Below are positions 6,181 to 11,195 of a stretch of 11,195 bases of DNA, in pieces (within the stretch, counting starts at the first letter, position 1; the number at the start of each line of letters is the position of its first letter). The DNA lies in NCBI GenBank assembly GCA_900752015.1, contig CAADTZ010000066.1, positions 1 to 11,195 of the forward strand, given 5' to 3'. Origin of the DNA: an uncultured Collinsella sp. (GTDB taxonomy: Bacteria > Actinomycetota > Coriobacteriia > Coriobacteriales > Coriobacteriaceae). The notes beneath the pieces were generated by a model. It searched no databases and had not been told where the DNA came from. It was given only the letters and a program-made list of their open reading frames with translations. A program made the translations under genes and the position numbers.

Positions 6181-8829
6181 CTAGCAGACGGCGTAGTCCT
6201 GGGGCTCGCGGCCGTAGTAGGCGTCCAGGTAGAGCTCCTTGATCTCGCTCATGAGCGGGTAGCGCGGGTTAGCGCCGGTGCACTGGTCGTTGAATGCCTG
6301 CTCGGTCATCTCGTCGAGGGTGTCGAGGAAGTACTGCTCGTCAACACCGTAGTCGGCGATGGTCTTCTTGACGCCGATGAAGTCCTTGAGCTCCTCGAGC
6401 TTCGTGATGAAGTTCTCGAAGACCTCCTTGTCGTCCTTGCCCTCGATGCCGCAGTACTTGGCCATCTCGGCGTAGTTGTGCAGCGCGTTGGGGTAAGGAT
6501 ACTGGGAGAAGGTACCCATCTTGACGGGAGCCTCGGCGGCGTTGTAGCGCATGACGCGGGTCAGGATGACGGCGTTTGCGAGGCCGTGAGGCAGGTGATG
6601 GAAAGCGCCGAGCTTGTGGGCCATGGAGTGGTTGAGGCCCAGGAAGGCGTTGGCGAAGGCCATACCGGCCATGCAGGAGGCGTTGTGCATCTCCTCGCGG
6701 GCATGCGGGTCCTTGGCGCCGTTCGTGAAGCTGGAGGGCAGGTTCTCGAAGACGAGCTTAGCAGCGCGCTCGGAGAGGCCCTTGGTGTAGTCGGAAGCCA
6801 TGATGGAGACGTAGGACTCGATGGCGTGGGTCATGACGTCGATGCCGGAGGCAGCGGTCAGGCCGCGCGGGGCGGTCATGCAGTTGTCGGCGTCGACGAT
6901 AGCCATGTTGGGGAGCAGCGCGTAGTCGGCGAGCGGCCACTTGATGCCGGTCTCCTTGTCGGTGATGATGGCGAACGGCGTGCACTCGGAACCGGTGCCC
7001 GAAGAGGTCGGGACGGCGACGAAGTAGGCCTTCTTGCCCATCTCGGGGAAGGTGAAGATACGCTTGCGGATGTCCATGAAGTCCATGGCCATGTCCTCAA
7101 ACTTGCACTCGGGGTGCTCGTACATCATCCACATGATCTTGCCGGCGTCCATAGCGGAGCCACCGCCGACGGCGATGATGACGTCCGGCTCAAAGAGAGC
7201 CATCTGCTTGGCGCCGCGACGTGCGCACTGCAGCGACGGATCGGGCTCGACGTCGTAGAAGCAGTCGTGGGCGATGCCCATCTCGTCGAGCTTGGCCTCG
7301 ATGGCGCGGGTGTTGCCATTCTTGAAGAGGAACTGGTCGGTGACGATGAAGGCGCGCTTCTTGCCCATGACGTTGCCAAGCTCGTCGAGGGCGACGGGCG
7401 TGGAACCCTTCTTGAAGTAGACCTTCTCGGGAGCGCGGAACCACAGCATGTTCTCACGGCGCTCGGCCACAGTCTTAACGTTGATCAAGTGCTTCACCCC
7501 AACGTTCTCGGAGACGGAGTTGCCGCCCCAGGAGCCGCAGCCCAGGGTCAGAGACGGCTTCATGCCAAAGTTGTACAGGTCACCGATGCCGCCGTGCGAG
7601 GACGGGGTGTTGATGACGATACGGCAGGCCTTCATGACGTGCTCGAACAGGCTGATCTTCTCGGCCTGGGCAGGGTGCACGTACAGAGAGGCGGTGTGGC
7701 CCGGGCCACCGGCGAGCACCAGGTGCTCGGCCTTGTCGACGGCCTCCTGGAAGTCCTTGGCGTGATACATGGCCAGGACCGGGGAGAGCTTCTCGTGGGA
7801 GAACTCCTCCTTGGCGGGGTCGGTGGAGGTGACCTCGGCGATCAGGATCTTGGTCTTGGCAGGAACCTCGATGCCGGCGAGCTCGGCGATCTTGGCGGCA
7901 GCCATGCCGGGGATGCGGTGATCGAGGGCACCGTTCTTGAACATGGCGGCACGCAGGGCCTCCATCTCGGCACCCTGCTTGACGAAGTAGCAGCCGCGCT
8001 TCTGGAACTCGGCCTTAACCTGGTCATAGATGGTGTCGATGACGGTCACGGACTGCTCGGAAGCGCAGATCATGCCGTTGTCGAAGGTCTTGGAGTGGAT
8101 GATGGAGTTGACGGCGAGCAGCACGTCAGCGGTGTCGTCGATGACGACCGGGGTGTTACCGGCGCCAACGCCCAGGGCGGGCTTGCCCGAGGAGTAGGCG
8201 GCCTTGACCATGCCCGGGCCACCGGTGGCGAGGATGATGTCGACGTCGCGCATGACCATGTTGGTCAGCTCGATGGAGGGGACATCGACCCAGCCGATGA
8301 TGCCCTCGGGGGCGCCGGCCTTGACGGCGGCGTCAAGCACGAGCTTGGCGGCGGCGATGGTGCACTTGGCGGCAGCCGGGTGCGGGGAGATGATGATGGC
8401 GTTGCGGGTCTTCAGGCTGATCAGCGTCTTGAAGATCGCGGTGGAGGTGGGGTTGGTCGTCGGGATGACGGCGCCCACGATGCCGATGGGCTCGGCGATC
8501 TTGGTGATGCCGTAAGCCTCGTCGCGCTCCAGGACACCACAGGTCTTGGTGTTCTTGTAAGCGTTGTAGATGTACTCTGCGGCGTAGTGGTTCTTGATGA
8601 CCTTGTCCTCAAGAACGCCGCGGCCGGTCTCCTCGATGGCCATCTTCGCCAACGGGATACGAGCCTTGTTGGCGGCCATGGCGGCCTCATAGAAGATCTT
8701 GTCGACCTGCTCCTGCGTGTACGTAGCAAAAAGCGCCTGGGCCTCTCGCATCTGAGCGAGCTTAGCCTCAAGCGCCTCTACGTTGTCCACAATTGCGGGA
8801 GTAGTGTTTTCCGGTGACTTTTTCACCAT
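6181..8829 (-). CDS. adhE: Bifunctional acetaldehyde-CoA / iron-dependent alcohol dehydrogenase
   Basis: Reduces acetyl-CoA to acetaldehyde and then ethanol with two NADH, recycling NAD+ in fermentation. Homologues form long helical filaments (spirosomes). It has 882 residues, near the usual 870-890. The N-terminal aldehyde dehydrogenase half has PTTNPTSTAIFK, ATGGPGMVKAAYSSGKPA and the catalytic Cys in NGMICASEQS (C255). A linker leads to the C-terminal Fe-ADH half, with IIAVGGGSAMDAGK, PTSSGTGSE, and iron ligands D664 and H668 (SGIDVMTH), H734 (NHSMAH) and H748 (HHLPHG), each exactly 11 residues past the E. coli ligands D653/H657/H723/H737. AAGGAGA at 8835-8841 is 5 bases before the ATG. 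The upstream region has a possible extended -10 and an inverted repeat. A very long open frame on the opposite strand is a coding shadow. Confidence 0.98.
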   Translation of the reverse strand: MVKKSPENTTPAIVDNVEALEAKLAQMREAQALFATYTQEQVDKIFYEAAMAANKARIPLAKMAIEETGRGVLEDKVIKNHYAAEYIYNAYKNTKTCGVLERDEAYGITKIAEPIGIVGAVIPTTNPTSTAIFKTLISLKTRNAIIISPHPAAAKCTIAAAKLVLDAAVKAGAPEGIIGWVDVPSIELTNMVMRDVDIILATGGPGMVKAAYSSGKPALGVGAGNTPVVIDDTADVLLAVNSIIHSKTFDNGMICASEQSVTVIDTIYDQVKAEFQKRGCYFVKQGAEMEALRAAMFKNGALDHRIPGMAAAKIAELAGIEVPAKTKILIAEVTSTDPAKEEFSHEKLSPVLAMYHAKDFQEAVDKAEHLVLAGGPGHTASLYVHPAQAEKISLFEHVMKACRIVINTPSSHGGIGDLYNFGMKPSLTLGCGSWGGNSVSENVGVKHLINVKTVAERRENMLWFRAPEKVYFKKGSTPVALDELGNVMGKKRAFIVTDQFLFKNGNTRAIEAKLDEMGIAHDCFYDVEPDPSLQCARRGAKQMALFEPDVIIAVGGGSAMDAGKIMWMMYEHPECKFEDMAMDFMDIRKRIFTFPEMGKKAYFVAVPTSSGTGSECTPFAIITDKETGIKWPLADYALLPNMAIVDADNCMTAPRGLTAASGIDVMTHAIESYVSIMASDYTKGLSERAAKLVFENLPSSFTNGAKDPHAREEMHNASCMAGMAFANAFLGLNHSMAHKLGAFHHLPHGLANAVILTRVMRYNAAEAPVKMGTFSQYPYPNALHNYAEMAKYCGIEGKDDKEVFENFITKLEELKDFIGVKKTIADYGVDEQYFLDTLDEMTEQAFNDQCTGANPRYPLMSEIKELYLDAYYGREPQDYAVC

Positions 8830-8869
8830 TTGTGTCTCCTTGCGATCGGAGATTTACCCTACAAGATGC

Positions 8870-8878
8870 ATGATAGCA
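8870..8878 (-). promoter_or_regulatory. Candidate extended -10 of the adhE promoter
   Basis: On the minus strand this reads TGC TATCAT, an extended -10 (TGn plus five of six matches to TATAAT), about 41 bases before the adhE ATG. No good -35 hexamer is found 16-18 bases upstream, as expected when an extended -10 or an activator carries the promoter. Assigned by eye. Confidence 0.4.
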
Positions 8879-8918
8879 AGAAATAAATCGGTGAACGGTC
8901 AGATTCCCGTAAAAGACA

Positions 8919-8959
8919 AACTAAAACGCTTCAATAAACTGAAACGTTTTAACTAAAAC
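8919..8959. promoter_or_regulatory. Inverted repeat within direct repeats upstream of adhE, possible operator
   Basis: AAAACGCTTC (8923-8932) and GAAACGTTTT (8941-8950) are inverted arms matching at 9 of 10 positions around AATAAACT. They overlap a direct repeat AACTAAAAC at 8919-8927 and 8951-8959, spaced 32 bases, about three helical turns. The centre is about 63 bases upstream of the candidate -10, a position that fits an activator. It does not match the Rex or FNR consensus. The regulator is unknown. Confidence 0.45.
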
Positions 8960-8982
8960 TACTTGCCTGCTCCACCGCCCCG

Positions 8983-9031
8983 CTCATTGGGGACAGGCTT
9001 ACATGAGTGCTTATACTCATTTGGGACAGAC
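8983..9031 (+). repeat. Left inverted end of the RAYT element
   Basis: Starts CTCATTGGGGACAGGCTTAC and ends TTTGGGACAGAC. Between them ATGAGT (9003-9008) and ACTCAT (9015-9020) form a 6-bp hairpin with loop GCTTAT. It differs from the reverse complement of the right end at 6 of 49 positions, five of them at or inside the hairpin or the inner motif. Confidence 0.85.
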
Positions 9032-9115
9032 ATCGTTTTGCCATTTTGCCGTTCTGGGCCTTTTTTGCCGCTCATTGGATATAAATAGATCACAGGCTCA
9101 GCATTTCGCGTTCCT

Positions 9116-9159
9116 TCTCTCCTTTTAGGTGTTGCCTGTTCAGTTTTTGAAAGGAGAGA
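9116..9159 (+). promoter_or_regulatory. Ribosome-site-hiding hairpin in the transposase leader
   Basis: TCTCTCCTTT (9116-9125) and AAAGGAGAGA (9150-9159) are perfect 10-bp inverted arms around a 24-base loop. The right arm is the Shine-Dalgarno sequence of the transposase, with the ATG at 9162. If the mRNA starts upstream of 9116 the ribosome site would be paired. In IS200 a leader stem is known to repress transposase translation in the same way; the function here is inferred. Confidence 0.65.
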
Positions 9160-9161
9160 TT

Positions 9162-9938
9162 ATGCCCCGATGCGCCCGCGCCGTTTCGCTCACCGGCTAT
9201 TACCACGTCTTTGACCGTGGCAACTCCAAACAGATTATTTTTGAAGATGACTCTGACCGATATCGTTTCTTATCGGACATCTCGGACAGGTTTGCACGCC
9301 ATAAAGTGGCAGTGTTGGCTTGGTGCCTTATGGACAACCACTTCCATTTGATGGTTGATGACCCATATGACAACCTTTCAAAGGCAATGCAGTGCGCACT
9401 GACGGCGTATGCTAAGTATTTCAATGGGAAAACGGGAAGAACGGGCCATCTGTTTGACAATCGCTATTCGCGTGTTGCGGTTGAGTCGGACACACAGGCG
9501 GTGCAGCTACTCGATTATATCCATCTCAATCCTGTGAAAGGTGCGATCGACTCTCTCGAAGCATACCGCTGGTCAAGCTTTAGGGCATACCAGCTGGGCT
9601 ACGATCCCTTTGACATCTGTGACGTGGCCCCTATGCTCGATATTGTCGGGGGGTCTCGTCGCTATTGTGAGCATCTTAAGGAAGTTGCCGGGCGGATCTG
9701 GTCAGTTGAGATTCTTCCACGCCGACGGATCCTCGATGAGGATGCTCTTTCCGTTGCGCGCGAAGTCCTTCCGAGCATAGATCCTGCGCTGCTCAAGGCC
9801 TTGCCACGCCCCGATCGTGATGCGTGTCTGCTGAGGCTTAGGCGGGCACATCTCACGGTCAAGCAAATTGCCCGTATCACCGGCATCGGCGCTACAAGCG
9901 TAACCAAGGCCACCGCGGGCTGGAACGAGGCGGCGTGA
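9162..9938 (+). CDS. REP-associated tyrosine transposase (RAYT), Y1/HUH superfamily
   Basis: A single-strand DNA transposase of the TnpA/IS200-like superfamily, with 258 residues. The N-terminus has LTGYYHVFDRGNSKQIIF, typical of RAYTs. The HUH motif is in CLMDNHFHLMV (H60 and H62), and the catalytic tyrosine is Y119 in LLDYIHLNPVKG, followed by YRWSSFRAY. The C-terminal tail (about 226-252; LTVKQIARITGIGATSVTKA) reads like a helix-turn-helix, probably for recognising the ends. All catalytic residues are present, so it may be active. ATG at 9162 is chosen because AAGGAGAG at 9151-9158 precedes it. An in-frame GTG at 9129 has no ribosome site and lies in the hairpin loop. Codon use is visibly richer in A and T than in the flanking genes, which fits acquired DNA. 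Proteins like this are often domesticated and mobilise short repeats elsewhere in the genome. Confidence 0.93.
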   Translation: MPRCARAVSLTGYYHVFDRGNSKQIIFEDDSDRYRFLSDISDRFARHKVAVLAWCLMDNHFHLMVDDPYDNLSKAMQCALTAYAKYFNGKTGRTGHLFDNRYSRVAVESDTQAVQLLDYIHLNPVKGAIDSLEAYRWSSFRAYQLGYDPFDICDVAPMLDIVGGSRRYCEHLKEVAGRIWSVEILPRRRILDEDALSVAREVLPSIDPALLKALPRPDRDACLLRLRRAHLTVKQIARITGIGATSVTKATAGWNEAA

Positions 9939-9971
9939 GGCAGGGGCCGAACCGCTGCTGGCATGCGTTAC

Positions 9972-10020
9972 GTCTGTCCCCAATGCGTGAAAACACTCAT
10001 GTAAGTCTGTCCCCAATGAG
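9972..10020 (-). repeat. Right inverted end of the RAYT element
   Basis: Starts GTCTGTCCCCAATG and ends GTCTGTCCCCAATGAG on the plus strand, the inverted partner of 8983-9031. ATGCGTG (9983-9989) and CACTCAT (9994-10000) form a 7-bp hairpin with one mismatch and an AAAA loop, so the hairpin is kept although its sequence differs from the left one. Confidence 0.85.
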
Positions 10021-10023
10021 TGC

Positions 10024-10056
10024 AAAAAGGCGCCCTCCGTAGGGGAGGGCGCCTTT
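10024..10056 (-). terminator. Intrinsic terminator of rpmB
   Basis: AAAGGCGCCCTCC (10026-10038) pairs perfectly over 13 bases with GGAGGGCGCCTTT (10044-10056) around a 5-base loop. On the minus strand the stem ends in five T (10024-10028). It lies 68 bases after the rpmB stop. On the plus strand the T-tail is only three bases, so it serves rpmB first. The RAYT element begins 3 bases beyond it. Confidence 0.92.
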
Positions 10057-10124
10057 GGTAAGTTCTATGTGAACGCGAGGTCTTTGACCCGGAGAGTCCG
10101 AGGTACTTGTTGGTAAGACCTTAT

Positions 10125-10313
10125 TTAGGAGCGCGCAACCTTGCCAGACTTGAGGCAGGTGGAGCAAACGTTCATCTTGCGACGGTGACCATCGACGACG
10201 ACGTAGACGCGCTGGATGTTGGGGCGGAACTTACGGTTGGTGACGCGGTGAGAGTGGCTGATGGAGCGACCGGCAACGGGGTGCTTACCGCAAACTTCGC
10301 AAACTTTGGACAT
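10125..10313 (-). CDS. rpmB: 50S ribosomal protein L28 (zinc-binding form)
   Basis: A small large-subunit ribosomal protein of 62 residues. It begins MSKVCEVCGKHPVAGRSISH and has the family core VTNRKFRPNIQRVYV, with RKMNVCSTCLKSGKV near the end. Two CxxC pairs (C5/C8 and C50/C53) make it the zinc-ribbon form of L28. AAGGAGG at 10321-10327 is 7 bases before the ATG at 10313. A longer in-frame TTG start at 10361 is rejected because it would put this ribosome site inside the gene and add residues not seen in L28. It stands alone, transcribed on the minus strand from a probable promoter at 10368-10376 to the terminator at 10024-10056. Confidence 0.97.
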   Translation of the reverse strand: MSKVCEVCGKHPVAGRSISHSHRVTNRKFRPNIQRVYVVVDGHRRKMNVCSTCLKSGKVARS

Positions 10314-10367
10314 AACTGACCCTCCTTGGGCGACAAACGAACATGTCGCGTTAACAAACAAGCCTGA

Positions 10368-10376
10368 ACTATAGCA
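10368..10376 (-). promoter_or_regulatory. Candidate extended -10 of the rpmB promoter
   Basis: The minus strand reads TGC TATAGT, an extended -10 with five of six matches, about 55 bases before the rpmB ATG. The -35 position is weak (CGCACA at 10391-10396). The candidate adhE -10 has the same TGC extension. Between promoter and gene, CGACA (10331-10335) and TGTCG (10344-10348) form a small inverted repeat in the leader. Confidence 0.45.
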
Positions 10377-10541
10377 CAGAAGCAGCTCCCTGTGCGTAAT
10401 CTACACAGAGATATTCCTCTTTTGGCGATAGTGCTCACGCCACGGCCCTGGACGTAGATCCGATTTGCGTGCAGCAGAGGGGATTATGCCAGCTCGTGCG
10501 TGCGTTTTCAAGCTCGTCCCACAAATATATATAGGTTTATT
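10377..10541. other. Gene-free stretch between the rpmB promoter and the pyrR leader
   Basis: No convincing frame on either strand and no tRNA-like fold. It contains a small inverted pair, CTGTG with CACAG, near 10390-10408 and an AT-rich patch at 10521-10540 that could hold the pyrR promoter. Confidence 0.6.
10505..10533 (+). promoter_or_regulatory. Candidate promoter for the pyrR leader
   Basis: TTTTCA (10505-10510) and TATATA (10528-10533) are spaced 17 bases and match the -35 and -10 consensus at four of six positions each. Transcription would then start near 10540. Another possible -10, TACACT (10605-10610), has no good -35, so the start site is open. Confidence 0.3.
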
Positions 10542-10579
10542 GAGCATTGGGCTCCGTTTACGGAATGCTCTGTATTTTT
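10542..10579 (+). terminator. Terminator-like hairpin upstream of the pyrR leader structures
   Basis: GAGCATT (10542-10548) pairs with AATGCTC (10564-10570); the inner part can add CCG with CGG around TTTA, with a 5-base bulge. The plus strand then runs TGTATTTTT (T-run 10575-10579). No gene on the plus strand ends before it, so it may end a short RNA or stray transcription, or be the first hairpin of the pyrR leader. Confidence 0.5.
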
Positions 10580-10635
10580 GCTCGCAATTAAGCTCGAGGT
10601 TGGCTACACTATCCCTTGACCATTAAAGGGGTACG

Positions 10636-10725
10636 AGATACCCACATGGAATTACATAGCTGCCAAAGAGCAGTCCTTCCTGTGGGTGTCTGGTCCGCTT
10701 TAAGCGGTCGGGCATCTATTTTTTT
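10636..10725 (+). promoter_or_regulatory. pyrR leader attenuator: antiterminator and terminator that exclude each other
   Basis: Antiterminator: AGATACCCACA (10636-10646) pairs with TGTGGGTGTCT (10681-10691) over 11 bases with one G-U pair, enclosing a small CTGC/GCAG hairpin at 10660-10673. Terminator: 10683-10699 pairs with 10703-10718 around a 3-base loop, with one bulged U (10694) and several G-U pairs, followed directly by seven T (10719-10725). The shared bases 10683-10691 mean that only one can form. A third hairpin (TATCCCTT 10610-10617 with AAGGGGTA 10626-10633) precedes them. In Bacillus, UMP-bound PyrR favours the terminator in such leaders. I do not find a full copy of the Bacillus PyrR-binding consensus, so the signal here is inferred from the gene it controls. 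Confidence 0.7.
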
Positions 10726-10764
10726 GACTGTGTCAGCAGTCAAGACATGTGAGGAAGGAGATCG

Positions 10765-11195
10765 ATGGGCACGACTTCCCCCAAGGCGGTCATCATGGAC
10801 GAGACCGCCGTCAATCGAGCGATGACCCGCATCGCGCACGAGATTCTCGAGCGCAACGAGGGCTGTGAAGACCTCGCTCTGGTCGGCATCGTCACGCGCG
10901 GCGACCTTCTGGCAAAGAAGCTCGCCGAGGAGATCAAGGAGATCGAGGGCGTCGACGTTCCGCTCGGCAGCCTCGACATCAGCTTCTACCGCGATGACTA
11001 CGCTACCAATTTCGCTCCCGCGATCCACGCCACCAACATTCCCTTCAGCGTCGATGGCAAGCGCGTCGTGCTGGTGGACGACATCCTGTATACGGGCCGT
11101 ACCATCCGCGCCGCTCTCGACGCCGTCATGGACTTGGGCCGTCCGAGCCGCATTGAGCTGGCTGTCCTCGTTGACCGCGGCCACCGTGAGCTCCC
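10765..11195 (+). CDS. pyrR: PyrR pyrimidine operon attenuator / uracil phosphoribosyltransferase, 3' end cut by window
   Basis: A regulator that binds pyr mRNA leaders in response to uridine nucleotides, with uracil phosphoribosyltransferase activity in many members; it acts on RNA in the cytoplasm. The frame is open to the window end, giving 143 residues of about 180. It shows LVGIVTRGDLLAKKLAEEI (residues 39-57), LGSLDISFYRDD (67-78), the PRPP-binding loop VVLVDDILYTGRT (101-113) and DLGRPSRIELAVLVDRGHREL (123-143), which closely follows Bacillus PyrR. AAGGAG at 10755-10760 lies 4 bases before the ATG at 10765. The terminator T-run ends 39 bases before the ATG, and a further hairpin (TTGACTG 10724-10730 with CAGTCAA 10737-10743) lies between. 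It is expected to be the first gene of a pyr operon continuing past the window. Confidence 0.97.
   Translation, partial: MGTTSPKAVIMDETAVNRAMTRIAHEILERNEGCEDLALVGIVTRGDLLAKKLAEEIKEIEGVDVPLGSLDISFYRDDYATNFAPAIHATNIPFSVDGKRVVLVDDILYTGRTIRAALDAVMDLGRPSRIELAVLVDRGHREL

Larger units (their letters stand above)
8830..9161. other. Intergenic region between the adhE and transposase starts (332 bases)
   Basis: This divergent gap holds, left to right, the adhE ribosome site and leader, a candidate adhE extended -10, the adhE-side inverted repeat, the left end of the RAYT element from 8983, and the transposase leader with its hairpin. At 9036-9069 the heptamer TTTTGCC occurs three times. CGCTCATTGG at 9069-9078 repeats the element's outer sequence at 8981-8990. 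No protein-coding frame or RNA gene is seen. Confidence 0.7.
8983..10020 (+). mobile_element. RAYT-type (Y1 transposase) element with inverted ends, 1038 bp
   Basis: A single transposase gene lies between two 49-bp imperfect inverted ends (8983-9031 and 9972-10020; 43 of 49 positions equal). Each end has the outer motif CATTGGGGACAG, then an 18-base hairpin segment, then an inner GGGACAG motif in the same direction, so the arrangement is two motifs in, gene, two motifs out. Classical IS200/IS605 elements have no long inverted ends; paired inverted units are what RAYT/REPIN systems use. The right end stops 3 bases before the T-tract of the rpmB terminator. The element contains no TnpB, IscB or other passenger gene. 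No target duplication is evident next to the ends. Confidence 0.75.

Noticed and set aside
6172..8817. 881-codon open frame on the plus strand opposite adhE
   Set aside because: It runs antisense through almost all of adhE, is a Val/Gly/Leu/Asp/His-rich shadow typical of GC-biased codons, has no domain I recognise, and adhE is certain on the other strand.
8842..8982. Rex redox-sensor or FNR site before adhE
   Set aside because: I looked for TTGTTAA-type and TTGAT-N4-ATCAA palindromes and found neither. The repeat present has a different half-site.
9129..9161. Upstream GTG start for the transposase
   Set aside because: No ribosome site precedes it, it lies in the leader hairpin loop, and the ATG at 9162 has a strong Shine-Dalgarno sequence.
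8983..10020. IS200/IS605 element with TnpB or an associated guide RNA
   Set aside because: Only the Y1 transposase is present, with no TnpB or IscB frame on either strand inside the ends.
10314..10361. 16-codon extension of L28 from a TTG
   Set aside because: The residues are not part of the L28 family, and the strong ribosome site at 10321-10327 serves the ATG at 10313.
1..11195. CRISPR array, tRNA or rRNA genes
   Set aside because: No regular spaced repeats and no tRNA or rRNA-like segments were found by eye on either strand.

Overview
The window looks like chromosome of a fermentative, GC-rich anaerobe of the Coriobacteriia (Actinomycetota), most like Collinsella. This rests on the gene order dxr - site-2 protease - ispG - proS, a long clostridial/enteric-type AdhE, a short four-cysteine L28, and GC-rich third codon positions. 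The genus is inferred from gene content and style, without a database search.

Bases 1-5227 (plus strand) hold a tight operon: the 3' part of dxr, a RseP-type intramembrane protease, ispG and proS, with gaps of 0-25 bases and a strong intrinsic terminator. Dxr and IspG are steps two and six of the MEP isoprenoid pathway. The protease carries an unusual insert of about 115 residues that contains a winged-helix-like segment.

Bases 5255-8960 (minus strand) hold adhE (bifunctional acetaldehyde/alcohol dehydrogenase) followed by a small APH-type kinase, separated by a GC-rich hairpin with no T-tract. The kinase ends at its own hairpin terminator. An inverted repeat bracketed by direct repeats lies upstream of adhE.

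Bases 8983-10020 are a compact single-gene mobile element. It has 49-bp imperfect inverted ends (43/49 identical), each with an internal hairpin between GGGACAG motifs, around a Y1/HUH transposase of the REP-associated (RAYT) type. A perfect 10-bp inverted repeat can hide the transposase ribosome binding site.

Bases 10024-10376 (minus strand) hold rpmB (ribosomal protein L28) with its terminator and a probable extended -10 promoter. From about 10505 to the end (plus strand) come the leader and first 143 codons of pyrR. The leader shows two mutually exclusive hairpins, one of them an intrinsic terminator, as expected for attenuation of a pyrimidine operon.

I did not find a clearly new multi-gene defence or mobile system. 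The items most worth following are the domain insert in the protease, the self-contained RAYT element with its possible translation lock, and the pyrR leader.
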